Shown here piece by piece: positions 26,333 through 35,122 of a stretch of 64,000 bases of DNA. The position numbers were made by a program, and so were the translations under genes. The DNA comes from COE1 sp949066965. Its GTDB lineage: Bacteria > Bacillota > Clostridia > Lachnospirales > Lachnospiraceae. Every line of letters begins with the position of its first letter. The first letter of the stretch is position 1. Location of the stretch: positions 1-64,000 of the forward strand of contig CARTDA010000015.1 of NCBI GenBank assembly GCA_949066965.1, in the 5' to 3' direction. The notes under the pieces are model-generated. The model saw nothing but the letters and a program-made list of their open reading frames with translations, was not told the origin of the DNA and searched no databases.

Positions 26333-27030
26333 GATTTGACCTCGAACTTGTAGCCGACGCCCCAGATGGTCGAGATGCGCCAGGACTCATGGTCCTTGAT
26401 TTTTTCGCGCAGCCGCTTGATGTGGACATCGACGGTGCGTGTGTCCCCGACGTATTCGTAGCCCCAAATCTGGTCAAGCAGCTGCTCCCTTGTGTACACA
26501 TGGTTTGGGGATGCGGCGAGAAAATACAGCAGTTCAAGCTCCTTGGGGGGCATTTCGATTGTTTTCCCATTATAGATGACCGAGTAGTTTGTCAGGTTAA
26601 TCGTCAGGTTCGGATAAGTGACCTGTTTGGCGTCCGAGGCAGGCTCCGCGGGGGCAGCAGCCTTGTAGCGGCGCAGGACTGCTTTGACGCGCGCCACAAG
26701 CTCCTTGGTGTCAAACGGTTTCTCAAGGTAATCGTCAGCCCCGAGCTCGAGGCCGAGCACCTTGTCAAAGACTTCCCCCTTTGCGGAGAGCATGATAATC
26801 GGGGTCTGTGATTTCTGGCGGACTTCCCGGCACACCTGATAGCCGTCGATACCCGGAAGCATCAGATCCAGCAGGATTAAATCCGGCGCAAAGCTGTTTG
26901 CCTCCAGCAGGGCGGATTCCCCGTCATACACGATTTTCGTCTCAAAACACTCCTTTGTCATGTAGAGGGAAATCAGTTCCGCAATATTTTCGTCGTCATC
27001 CACAATTAATATTTTCTGTTTGTTTGCCAT
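26329..27030 (-). CDS. OmpR-family response regulator
   Basis: A 233-residue regulator with receiver pocket D11-D13, phospho-acceptor D55 ('LILLDLMLPG') and 'LEKPFDTKEL', an Ala/Pro-rich linker near 125, and a winged helix ending 'ISTIWGVGYKFE'. Forms a two-gene operon with the kinase on its 3' side (4-bp overlap). Reverse-strand AAGGAT at the start gives the ribosome site. mutS2 lies upstream on the same strand, separated by 87 bp with a hairpin. Confidence 0.94.
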   Translation of the reverse strand: MANKQKILIVDDDENIAELISLYMTKECFETKIVYDGESALLEANSFAPDLILLDLMLPGIDGYQVCREVRQKSQTPIIMLSAKGEVFDKVLGLELGADDYLEKPFDTKELVARVKAVLRRYKAAAPAEPASDAKQVTYPNLTINLTNYSVIYNGKTIEMPPKELELLYFLAASPNHVYTREQLLDQIWGYEYVGDTRTVDVHIKRLREKIKDHESWRISTIWGVGYKFEVKS

Positions 27031-27070
27031 TATGGGTATCCTTTCTATTTTAAATAGTTTTATGTAACCC

Positions 27071-27097
27071 GAAGAACGCCCGCTTTTGGCGTTCTTC
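27071..27097 (-). terminator. Hairpin between mutS2 and the two-component operon
   Basis: Perfect 10-bp stem GAAGAACGCC (27071-27080) / GGCGTTCTTC (27088-27097), 7-nt loop. No strong T run follows on either strand, so termination efficiency is uncertain. Confidence 0.55.
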
Positions 27098-27117
27098 CAA
27101 ACGAAACATAGTATTTC

Positions 27118-29520
27118 TTACTTAAATTCCGCAATTGTCACGCCGGCGTCGCCTTCTCCGAATTCACCGAGGTGGTAGGATTTCACGTAGGAAATGCGTT
27201 TCAGGTACTGCTGCACGGCCTGTCTGAGGGCGCCGGTTCCCTTGCCGTGCACGATGCGGACACTCGGCGCGTGTGACAGATAGGCATCATCAAGGTATTT
27301 GTCAAGCTCCGCCAGCGCTTCGTCCACGGTTTTGCCAAGCAGGTTAATCTCCGTCGAAATCGTTGCCGTCTTGGACATGCCGATTCGTCCGCCGCCAGAG
27401 CTTTTGGCGCTGCCGCCGAAGCCTTTTTTATAGCCGGAAACACCGGGCATGGCATCCTCGTTTATCAGCACAAGGTCCTTGATATTGACCTTTGAACGGA
27501 TAATGCCGCACTGGACGAAAAGGTCGCCCCTAGCATCCGGTTTTGAGGAGACAGTGCCCTTGAGCCCCATGGAAACGACTTTGACCATATCGCCTGGTTT
27601 AATCTGATTTGGTTTGAGCACCTTGTGCGTGGGCTTTTCGGCGGGAGCCGCCAGTTTTGTATTTTTCTCGGAAATTTTGTCGCGCACCTTTGTGCGTGCT
27701 TTTTCCAAATCCTTGATGGAGGCGTTGTTGAGATTGACTTTCTGGAAATCGCGGATGGTCTCGTCAGCGACATCCTTTGCCTCCTGCAATATTTTGCGCG
27801 CTTCCTCGTTTGCCTCGCGCAGTATCTTGTCTTTCTGTGCCTCGAGCCGTTCCTGCTTCTGTTCCAGTTTTTTCTTTAACGACTCGACTTCTGCCTTGTA
27901 GCGCTGGATTTCGTTCTGTTCGTTTTCGATGGTGCGCCGGCTTGTCTCAAGGTCGGATAATAAATCCTCGAAGCTTTCGTCCTCCTCGCTGATATGTTCC
28001 TTTGCGGATGCGATAATCTCGTCAGGCAGTCCAAGCTTTGATGAAATGGCAAAAGCGTTGCTCTTGCCGGGAATGCCAATCAGCAGGCGGTAGGTCGGAC
28101 GCAGCGTTTCCACATCAAACTCACAGCAGGCGTTTTCCACATACGATGTCGTGAGCGCAAAAACCTTGAGCTCGCTGTAGTGTGTGGTAGCCATGGTGCG
28201 GATACCCTTGTCGTGCAGGTGCTTTAGAATGGCAATGGCAAGCGCGGCACCCTCCGTGGGGTCTGTTCCGGCGCCCAGCTCGTCAAAAAGGCAGAGCGCA
28301 TTCTCGTCGGCGTGTTTTAAAATGGAGATGGTGTTTGTCATATGGGCAGAGAACGTGGAGAGATTCTGCTCAATGCTCTGCTCATCCCCGATATCTGCAT
28401 AAACCTCCGTAAAAACACTAAGCTCCGAACGGTCAAGCGCAGGAATGTGAAGCCCGGACTGACCCATCAGGGTGAACAGTCCCACCGTCTTGAGGGAAAC
28501 CGTTTTACCGCCGGTGTTGGGACCTGTCACAACCAGAAGGTCAAAGTCCTTTCCAAGGCAGATGTCGATGGGAACCACCTTTTTCCTGTCCAGCAGCGGG
28601 TGGCGTCCTTTCCGGATATTGATGGAATGTTCCATGTTAAAAAGCGGTCGTGACGCATTCATGTCAACGGCAAGCCCCGCCCTTGCAAAGATGAAGTCCA
28701 GCTTTGTCAGCAGGCGCAGGTTGTTTGCAAGCGTCTCCGTGTGCTCGCCGGCGCCTGCGCTCAGGGTGGCAAGGATCCGCTCAATTTCTTCCTGTTCCTG
28801 CATTGCCAGCTCCTTGAGCTGGTTGTTGAGGTTGACGATGACTGCCGGCTCGATAAAAAGAGTGGAACCGGTGGAAGACTGGTCGTGAATCATGCCGGGC
28901 ACATTTCCCTTGTGCTCGGATTTGACAGGAATGCAGTAGCGGTTGTTGCGCATGGTGATGACGGCATCCTGCAGGTAAGTGCGGTAGCTGCCGTTCACCA
29001 TGCCGGTAAGCTGGCTGTGTATCTTTTCATTTGTGAGGTTGATGCTGCGCCGGATGTGTTTTAATGTGGAGCTGGCATCGTCAGCGATTTCCTCCTCGGA
29101 AATGATACAGCGGGTGATTTCGTTTTGCAGCGGGGTCAGCGGCTCAAGATTTTCGAAACAGGCCTGAAGGCTGTCCGTGATTTCCTCGCCGCGCTCTGAG
29201 CGTGCAAACGCTTTTGCCCTTGCGGCACAGGAGAGCGAGGCGGCAATTTTGAGCAGCTCGCCGGCGGAAAGCGCGCTTCCGATTTCCAGCGACTTGATGC
29301 TGAAGCTGATGTCCTTGTTTCCGCTAAAGTGGATGCGCCCGCCTTTTACAAGCCTTGTGAATGCATCGGCTGTCTGCTGCTGCGCTTCCTCAATTTTGCC
29401 AATATCTGTCATCGGTGTCAGTTTCTGGCACAGCTCTTTTCCAGGTGCAGAGCTTGCCTTGTCAACTAACATGTCGATTATTTTATGGTATTCAAGAATT
29501 CGTAATACTCTGTTGTTCAT
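27118..29520 (-). CDS. mutS2: MutS2 family endonuclease / ribosome-collision ATPase
   Basis: An 800-residue MutS2: MutS core/lever domains, an ABC-type ATPase with Walker A 'VTGPNTGGKTVS' and 'LFDELGAGTDPTEG', a long coiled coil (about residues 510-620), a KOW-like stretch, and a C-terminal Smr nuclease domain with 'INLLGKTVDEA' and 'IVHGKGTGALR'. Known MutS2 proteins suppress homologous recombination and, in Bacillus, split collided ribosomes; there is no mismatch-repair MutL partner here. The true start is the ATG at 29520 with GGAGGAG upstream; the in-frame extension to 29622 would translate the leader repeat and lacks a ribosome site. Confidence 0.96.
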   Translation of the reverse strand: MNNRVLRILEYHKIIDMLVDKASSAPGKELCQKLTPMTDIGKIEEAQQQTADAFTRLVKGGRIHFSGNKDISFSIKSLEIGSALSAGELLKIAASLSCAARAKAFARSERGEEITDSLQACFENLEPLTPLQNEITRCIISEEEIADDASSTLKHIRRSINLTNEKIHSQLTGMVNGSYRTYLQDAVITMRNNRYCIPVKSEHKGNVPGMIHDQSSTGSTLFIEPAVIVNLNNQLKELAMQEQEEIERILATLSAGAGEHTETLANNLRLLTKLDFIFARAGLAVDMNASRPLFNMEHSINIRKGRHPLLDRKKVVPIDICLGKDFDLLVVTGPNTGGKTVSLKTVGLFTLMGQSGLHIPALDRSELSVFTEVYADIGDEQSIEQNLSTFSAHMTNTISILKHADENALCLFDELGAGTDPTEGAALAIAILKHLHDKGIRTMATTHYSELKVFALTTSYVENACCEFDVETLRPTYRLLIGIPGKSNAFAISSKLGLPDEIIASAKEHISEEDESFEDLLSDLETSRRTIENEQNEIQRYKAEVESLKKKLEQKQERLEAQKDKILREANEEARKILQEAKDVADETIRDFQKVNLNNASIKDLEKARTKVRDKISEKNTKLAAPAEKPTHKVLKPNQIKPGDMVKVVSMGLKGTVSSKPDARGDLFVQCGIIRSKVNIKDLVLINEDAMPGVSGYKKGFGGSAKSSGGGRIGMSKTATISTEINLLGKTVDEALAELDKYLDDAYLSHAPSVRIVHGKGTGALRQAVQQYLKRISYVKSYHLGEFGEGDAGVTIAEFK

Positions 29521-29538
29521 TATACTCCTCCATTCTAG

Positions 29539-29600
29539 CCAAAGCCTGCGAATTTGGGCGTAAGCACAAATTTGCCCTGTGAAAAATTTATTTTTCACAG
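29539..29600 (-). repeat. Two-hairpin leader repeat, copy C (before mutS2)
   Basis: Read on the minus strand: hairpin CTGTGAAAAA / TTTTTCACAG (29577-29600), then GGCAAATTTGTGC and a GCAGGC arm, ending just before the mutS2 ribosome site. Order and core sequence match copies A and B, but it is more diverged and lacks their GGAAAGGGCATGG tail. Confidence 0.65.
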
Positions 29601-29720
29601 TGTCCTCCCCATTAACGCCCATTATATCATACTAATCTGTTTTAATCAAAGAAAAAGAGCGTGTCTGTCAAAAATCATTGACCGCCGAAAATCTATCCGC
29701 TATACTTATGGAAGTAGAAA

Positions 29721-29766
29721 TATACTGGCGGTCGGAAAGACTGACCGCTCGGGTCGTGAGTATAAC
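29721..29766 (+). repeat. 36-bp dyad repeat, variant copy 2
   Basis: TATACTGGCGGTC (29721-29733), loop, GACCGC (29743-29748), then an 8-base insertion before AGTATA. It lies in the intergenic region upstream of the HtrA-like gene. A further GACCGCC at about 29680 can pair with GGCGGTC. Confidence 0.7.
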
Positions 29767-29801
29767 TACACCAAGGCTGCAACAGAAAGGCAAGGACGGT
29801 C

Positions 29802-31373
29802 ATGAAGGACGAGAAAAGAAATGAGGAAAAAGAAGATAAAGGACAGGCTTCGGAGCCGAAAACGGAAGATTTTTCGGATGCAGTAAGTGATTTTGAATTT
29901 TTGCAGGAAAAGATTAAGGAGCGCCCGGTAGACAAGAAAAAGCTTTTGCGCAGAACCATCACGACAGCCTCGCTGGCAGTACTTTTTGGCGTGCTTGCCT
30001 GTCTGTCGTTCCTGCTCCTGGAGCCGGTTCTCAATAACTGGCTGTACCCCGAGGAGGAGCCCGGGGTGGTCACGTTCCCGCAGGAAAAGAATGAAATGCT
30101 TCCGGAGGATATGCTTACAGAAGGCTCGACAACTGGCCAGGAGGAGAGCGGGGAGGCAGACGAAAGCGAAAGCCGGACGGAAACCGGAACAGACGCTTCG
30201 GAAACCGGGACACTGCCGACAGACGTTCCGGAGACAGAAAGTACGGCAGTTACGAGCACGGAAACTGTTGAAGGAAGCCAGTCAAAAGAGGAGTCCTCCA
30301 GTGAAGAGAACTCACAGGAAGTGCATGGCAGTGTGGAAAACCCCAGTGTGGAAGCCGCGTCAGACATTCCGGAGACGGAGGTGACAGAGCCGCTCAAGCC
30401 GTATCAGACACAGTATGAGGAGCTCTACAGTATTTACCAGGAAGTGGAGCCTAGCATGGTTACGGTCACGGGGGTGCGCTCAAACGTGGACTGGTTTAAC
30501 AACCCCTATCAGAGCGAGGGCAGTACGGCAGGCGTTATCATTGCAAACAATAACAGGGAGCTGCTGATATTAAGCAGGAAGTCCCCGCTGGATGGCGCGG
30601 AGACAATCCGGATTCGTTTTTACAATAATGTGAGTGCGGACGCGGTGATGAAGCAGTATGACAAAAATACGGACTTGGCGGTTCTGGCAGTGGATTTAAA
30701 GTATATTGGTGGCAATACGCTGCAGCAGATTGTGGTAGCGACGCTGGGAAGCTCGGTTTCCCACGGAACATCAGGAATTACGGGTACGCCGGTCATCGCG
30801 GTAGGAAACCTGTTTGGGTACAAAGACACGGTATGTTATGGAATAGTCACATCGAATGGAAATGTGGTATCAATGGCAGACAATGAATATAAACTGATTA
30901 CGACAGATATCTATGCCGGGACAAGCCCGAGCGGCATCCTGGTAAACATGGACAGGGAGGTAATCGGAATCATCGATAACAGCCACAACCACGATGACAC
31001 GCGGAACCTTTTGTCTGCAATCGGAATTACGGAACTGAAAGAGACGATTGCGAAGCTGTCCAACGGAGAACCGATTCCATATCTTGGCATTTATGCGCAG
31101 GATATTGATGCAAGGATTCGGAATGAACAAGGGCTTCCGCAGGGCGCGTATATTTTTGATATTGACATGGATTCGCCGGCGATGCTCAAAGGCATACAGA
31201 AGGGGGACATTGTGGTCAGGGTTGGCGTGCAGGAGATAAGGAGCGCTGCCGACTATATGAATGCACTCAGGAATGTCCCGACGGACAGGAGCATAATTAT
31301 AGTAGTACAGAGGGCAAGCATGAATGCGTATGAGGAAATGCAGTTTACCATACAGCCTGCAATAAGACAATAG
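29802..31373 (+). CDS. Membrane-anchored HtrA-like protein, probably proteolytically inactive
   Basis: A 523-residue protein: charged cytoplasmic N-terminus, one membrane helix (about 48-75), a Ser/Thr/Glu-rich linker (95-195), a trypsin-like domain (about 205-395) and a PDZ domain (about 415-515). The fold is that of DegP/HtrA, but the triad looks damaged. The motif normally reading TNxHV is 'LLILSRKS' near 254-262 with no histidine. The aspartate (D291, 'KNTDLAVLAV') is kept. The GNSGG loop is replaced by 'AGTSPSGIL' (372-380), which has serines but is one residue longer. It may act as a scaffold or sensor rather than a protease. ATG at 29802 with AAGGA at about 5 bases. Confidence 0.85.
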   Translation: MKDEKRNEEKEDKGQASEPKTEDFSDAVSDFEFLQEKIKERPVDKKKLLRRTITTASLAVLFGVLACLSFLLLEPVLNNWLYPEEEPGVVTFPQEKNEMLPEDMLTEGSTTGQEESGEADESESRTETGTDASETGTLPTDVPETESTAVTSTETVEGSQSKEESSSEENSQEVHGSVENPSVEAASDIPETEVTEPLKPYQTQYEELYSIYQEVEPSMVTVTGVRSNVDWFNNPYQSEGSTAGVIIANNNRELLILSRKSPLDGAETIRIRFYNNVSADAVMKQYDKNTDLAVLAVDLKYIGGNTLQQIVVATLGSSVSHGTSGITGTPVIAVGNLFGYKDTVCYGIVTSNGNVVSMADNEYKLITTDIYAGTSPSGILVNMDREVIGIIDNSHNHDDTRNLLSAIGITELKETIAKLSNGEPIPYLGIYAQDIDARIRNEQGLPQGAYIFDIDMDSPAMLKGIQKGDIVVRVGVQEIRSAADYMNALRNVPTDRSIIIVVQRASMNAYEEMQFTIQPAIRQ

Positions 31374-31392
31374 GAAAGGATAAGACAGGACA

Positions 31393-32331
31393 ATGAAGTA
31401 TATTAAGGATTACAAGGATGGAGACAGGATTTTTGACATTTATTTCTGCAAGTTTAAGAGTTCCGCAGTCACCAAGAATGGAAAAAATTATGACAATGTC
31501 ATTATACAGGACAAGACAGGGACGCTCGACGCGAAAATCTGGGATCCAAACAACGCAGGAATTGCCGATTTTGACGCGATGGACTATATTGAGGTGTACG
31601 GCGATGTCACAAGCTTTAACGGCGCATTGCAGGTCAACGTGAAACGTGTGCGCAAATGCGGGGAGGGCGAGTATGATGAGGGTGAATATATGCCTGTGAG
31701 CAGCAAAAACCTTGATGAAATGTATGCGGAGCTTCTCAAAATCATAGGGAGTATCGGGAATACATACCTGAAAGCGCTGCTCGATAAATTTTTTGTCGAG
31801 GACGAGGCGTTTGCGGCAAGATTCAGAAAGGCATCCGCGGCAAAGTCCATCCATCATGGATTTATCGGCGGACTGCTTGAGCATACACTCAGTGTGGCGA
31901 AGCTTTGCGATTATTATTGTACGGCGTACCCGATACTGAACCGCGACCTCCTGCTGACGGCGGCAATCTGCCATGACATAGGAAAGGTACATGAAATCAG
32001 CCCGTTTCCGACAAATGATTATACGGATGCAGGGCAGTTTCTGGGACATATTGTGGTGGGCTCTGAGATGGTCGGCAAAAAGGCGGCAGAAATCCCGGGA
32101 TTTCCGGAGATGCTGGAAATGCAGCTGAAGCACTGCATCCTTGCGCACCATGGGGAATTTGAGTACGGTTCACCGAAAAAACCGGCGCTTATTGAGGCAG
32201 TGGCGTTAAGCCATGCAGACGACACGGATGCCAAGATGGAAACCTTTACGGAAATTTTACAGTCGTCACAGGAGACAGGATGGCTTGGATACAACAGGCT
32301 GTTCGAATCCAATCTGAGACGAACCGTATAA
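31393..32331 (+). CDS. YhaM-type 3'-5' exoribonuclease (OB fold + HD domain)
   Basis: A 312-residue protein: an N-terminal OB-fold nucleic-acid-binding domain (residues 1-90, 'VIIQDKTGTLDAKIW') and an HD phosphohydrolase domain (about 140-300) with 'GFIGGLLEHTLSVAKL', the metal-binding 'ICHDIGK' and 'ILAHHG'. This is the layout of Bacillus YhaM/Staphylococcus CBF1, manganese-dependent 3'-5' exonucleases of RNA and DNA. Start ATG 31393 behind AGGAAAGGATAAG. It lies 20 bp after the HtrA-like gene, so likely the same operon. Confidence 0.88.
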   Translation: MKYIKDYKDGDRIFDIYFCKFKSSAVTKNGKNYDNVIIQDKTGTLDAKIWDPNNAGIADFDAMDYIEVYGDVTSFNGALQVNVKRVRKCGEGEYDEGEYMPVSSKNLDEMYAELLKIIGSIGNTYLKALLDKFFVEDEAFAARFRKASAAKSIHHGFIGGLLEHTLSVAKLCDYYCTAYPILNRDLLLTAAICHDIGKVHEISPFPTNDYTDAGQFLGHIVVGSEMVGKKAAEIPGFPEMLEMQLKHCILAHHGEFEYGSPKKPALIEAVALSHADDTDAKMETFTEILQSSQETGWLGYNRLFESNLRRTV

Positions 32332-32380
32332 AAAACAGGCGGGTATTCATGCTGTAATATTAGGATGGCGGAGGATTGGA

Positions 32381-33805
32381 ATGAAATACGAAAAGGATGA
32401 CAGTGTTACGCTGGTTGTCGAGGATATGGGGGCAGACGGCGAGGGCATTGGGAAAATAGACGGTTTTACCTTTTTTGTGAAGGATGCGCTAATCGGTGAC
32501 AAGGTGGAAGCAAAAGTCATGAAAGTCAAAAAGGGCTATGCGTATGCCCGGCTGATGCGTATCGTGTCCCCCTCCCCGAACCGCACAGAGCCCCGGTGCC
32601 CCTATCATAAACAGTGCGGCGGGTGTCAGATTCAGGCGCTTGATTACAGCGCGCAGCTTTTGTATAAGGAAAAGAAGGTCAGAAACAATCTGATGCGAAT
32701 CGGCGGATTTTCAGAAAAACTGCTTGACAGCGTAATGGAGCCGATTGTCGGGATGGAGCATCCGTACCACTACAGGAATAAGGCGCAGTTTCCGATTGGA
32801 ACCGACAAAAACGGTGAAATTGTGACAGGATTTTATGCGGGAAGAACCCATACCATCATACCGAATACGGACTGTGCGCTCGGCATTTCCGAGAACCAGT
32901 CTATTTTGGAGACACTTATCAATTACATGAAACGCTGCAACGTGAAACCGTATGACGAAGCCACCGGGACAGGACTGGTCAGGCATGTCCTGATTCGAAA
33001 AGGATTTACAACAGGCGAAATCATGGTATGCGCTGTCATCAACGGCGAACACCTTCCGCAGGAGGACAGGCTTGTTGAAGCACTCAGGAAAATTGAGGGA
33101 ATGGCGAGCATATCCATCAACATCAATACACAAAAAACAAATGTAATTATGGGAGGCAGATGCCGCACCATCTGGGGAAGCGATACAATCAGTGACGTGA
33201 TTCATATGCGGGACGGAGAAGGAATCACATTTGCCATCTCGCCACTGTCCTTTTACCAGGTGAATCCTATCCAGACAGAAAGGCTCTATGGTATTGCCCT
33301 GGATTACGCGGGGCTGACCGGGACGGAGACTGTCTGGGATTTATACTGCGGCATCGGTACCATCAGCCTGTTCATGGCGAAAAGGGCAAAACAGGTATAC
33401 GGTGTTGAAATCGTGGAACAGGCAATCCATGACGCTCGCAGGAATGCAGTGCGAAACGGCATCAACAATGCCAGCTTTTATGTGGGAAAGGCAGAGGAGG
33501 TTCTGCCGCATCTATATGAAAAGGAAGGTATCCATGCTGATGTAATCTGCATTGACCCGCCGCGCAAGGGGTGTGACAGCGCCTGCCTGGAAACAATACG
33601 CAAAATGATGCCTGACCGCATTGTCTATGTAAGCTGCGACAGCGCAACCCTCGCAAGGGACCTGAAGTATCTGTGTGCAAATGGTTATGAACTGCGGCGC
33701 GCGCGGGCAGTGGATTTGTTTGGGCATACGGTGCATGTGGAAGTCGCATGTTGTCTACAAAGGGAGGACAAAGCGAATCGGGAGATTCGCTGTAGAAATC
33801 CTTGA
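32381..33805 (+). CDS. rlmD: 23S rRNA (uracil-5-)-methyltransferase RlmD/RumA family
   Basis: A 474-residue SAM-dependent m5U methyltransferase. TRAM domain about 8-62; iron-sulfur cysteines C73, C79, C82 ('CPYHKQCGGCQ') plus a later Cys near 167; SAM site 'DLYCGIGTISLFMA'; motif 'CIDPPRKGCD'; catalytic cysteine in 'IVYVSCDSATLARD'. It ends 'HTVHVEVACCLQRED...RCRNP'; the last dozen residues are not conserved in the family and are encoded by a hairpin, consistent with a past insertion at the 3' end. Some integrative elements of Firmicutes use the 3' end of this gene (rum) as attachment site, and the accessory island begins right here. Confidence 0.94.
   Translation: MKYEKDDSVTLVVEDMGADGEGIGKIDGFTFFVKDALIGDKVEAKVMKVKKGYAYARLMRIVSPSPNRTEPRCPYHKQCGGCQIQALDYSAQLLYKEKKVRNNLMRIGGFSEKLLDSVMEPIVGMEHPYHYRNKAQFPIGTDKNGEIVTGFYAGRTHTIIPNTDCALGISENQSILETLINYMKRCNVKPYDEATGTGLVRHVLIRKGFTTGEIMVCAVINGEHLPQEDRLVEALRKIEGMASISININTQKTNVIMGGRCRTIWGSDTISDVIHMRDGEGITFAISPLSFYQVNPIQTERLYGIALDYAGLTGTETVWDLYCGIGTISLFMAKRAKQVYGVEIVEQAIHDARRNAVRNGINNASFYVGKAEEVLPHLYEKEGIHADVICIDPPRKGCDSACLETIRKMMPDRIVYVSCDSATLARDLKYLCANGYELRRARAVDLFGHTVHVEVACCLQREDKANREIRCRNP
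33773..33790 (+). other. Dyad in the rlmD 3' end
   Basis: GCGAATC (33773-33779) / GATTCGC (33784-33790), 4-nt loop, inside the last codons of rlmD. Confidence 0.55.
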
Positions 33806-33830
33806 ATTTACGCACTTTGCGAGGATTTTT
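33796..33830 (+). terminator. Terminator overlapping the rlmD stop codon
   Basis: AAATCCT (33796-33802) pairs with AGGATTT (33822-33828), with an inner CGCA/TGCG stem, followed by T residues. Another perfect hairpin, AGGATAGT/ACTATCCT, lies at 33859-33880, and TGAAAAA/TTTTTCA at 33880-33898. Confidence 0.6.
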
Positions 33831-33931
33831 AAGTTTAACAGAACACCCGAATATCGTGAGGATAGTCATAAAACTATCCTGAAAAAAGAGATTTTTCACG
33901 AGATTAAAGTGTCCGTAGTTATGGAACTCGC

Positions 33932-34009
33932 ATGAGTGGACACAAAAGTTTATTGTTCACAAATTCAATTATTACAGAAAAAACTTATCAACAACTGAAT
34001 AATAGGTAA
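33932..34009 (+). CDS. Possible 25-residue ORF at the island edge
   Basis: ATG at 33932 to TAA at 34007, encoding 'MSGHKSLLFTNSI' and a hydrophilic tail. No ribosome site is obvious, and it may be the stub of a gene cut by recombination. The rest of 33906-34219 contains no convincing gene, only a terminator-like hairpin. Confidence 0.2.
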   Translation: MSGHKSLLFTNSIITEKTYQQLNNR

Positions 34010-34124
34010 GTCAAAAGACAGCTTGTTTTCTATATTTTTATGATGTGGAGCAGGCTGTCTTTTTGATGCACAGCTCCATGCAGAGAAAAAGTACGCCGCT
34101 GAAACGGCGCATGGGGCGCGCGGC

Positions 34125-34159
34125 GAGTAGTGAAGATAAATCTTCTCTACTCGATTTTT
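34125..34159 (+). terminator. Terminator-like hairpin before the ParB-like gene
   Basis: GAGTAG (34125-34130) / CTACTC (34147-34152) with inner GAAGA/TCTTC, followed by GATTTTT. It could insulate the island genes from rlmD. Confidence 0.6.
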
Positions 34160-34219
34160 ACAACTGCCGGCATTCATCAGACGCCTCTATAATCAAATAG
34201 AAAGCAGGAGGCTCAACAG

Positions 34220-35014
34220 ATAGAGCAGACAAGTAAAAAGAGTATATGTGGGATTCTCGACCACGATGTGCAGACGGAAAATGTAAAAATCAGCGAGCTG
34301 CATGATTTTCAAGGGCATCCGTTCAAGGTAGCGCATGGTATGCAGCTCTTTGAATTATCGAAGAGTATTGAGGAGAAGGGCGTGCTTGTTCCCTTGATTG
34401 TAAGACCAAACCCAATTGGATCAGGGTATGAAATCGTTGCAGGGCACAGAAGAAAAGCGGCCAGCGAATGGGCAGGCATAGATACGGTTCCCGTGATGAT
34501 TGTGCAGATGGATGATGCAGAAGCAACGATAACGATGGTGGATAGTAATTTACAGCGGGAACATATCAAGCCCAGTGAGAAAGCTTATGCCTATAAAATG
34601 AAGCTGGAAGCCATGAAGCAGCAGGGAAAGAAAATTACTGAACCTATGTCCCAAGTTGGGACGAAGCTGTCAAAGGATGTGGGAGAAAACGGAAAGCCCA
34701 TACTTCGTTCGGATGAGCTTTTAGCAAAACAGGTTGGGGAGAGCCGGAACCAGATTGCAAGGTATATCCGTCTGACAAATCTTATTCCCAAAATCCTTGA
34801 TATGGTAGATGAAGGAAAAATAGCGTTTACCATAGCAGTGGAACTTTCTTATCTGAAGGAAGATGAACAGTATGAGCTTCATGCGGTGATGGATTTGGAG
34901 CAGTGTACACCGTCTCTTTCACAGGCAAACCGGATGAAACGCCTGAGTCAGTCAGATGGGATTGATATGGATAAAATGTATGATATTTTACACCAAAGCA
35001 GAAAGTGGAACTGA
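34220..35014 (+). CDS. ParB/Spo0J-like partition protein with non-standard start
   Basis: ParB N-terminal nuclease-like domain ('LIVRPNPIGSGYEIVAGHRRKAASEW', 'NLQREHIKPSEKAYAYKM') followed by the HTH region ('LAKQVGESRNQIARYIRLTNLI'), as in ParB-like proteins of clostridial integrative elements. The strong AGGAGG at 34206-34211 is 8 bases before an ATA codon at 34220; the first usable start after that is GTG at 34268, which has no ribosome site. The frame is open from 34193. Either ATA is used or an ATG was mutated. At the 3' end a second frame encodes 'VELIEKLVRDWHEKQ' after 35005, so a frameshift may have cut the natural C-terminus. Confidence 0.8.
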   Translation: MEQTSKKSICGILDHDVQTENVKISELHDFQGHPFKVAHGMQLFELSKSIEEKGVLVPLIVRPNPIGSGYEIVAGHRRKAASEWAGIDTVPVMIVQMDDAEATITMVDSNLQREHIKPSEKAYAYKMKLEAMKQQGKKITEPMSQVGTKLSKDVGENGKPILRSDELLAKQVGESRNQIARYIRLTNLIPKILDMVDEGKIAFTIAVELSYLKEDEQYELHAVMDLEQCTPSLSQANRMKRLSQSDGIDMDKMYDILHQSRKWN

Positions 35015-35122
35015 TAGAAAAACTGGTCAGGGATTGGCATGAAAAACAAACAGATATTCATAACCTTTCAGCTAAAAGAGCGGAAAAATCACGATAGAAA
35101 TAGAAGAGTGGAGGATAAAGTT

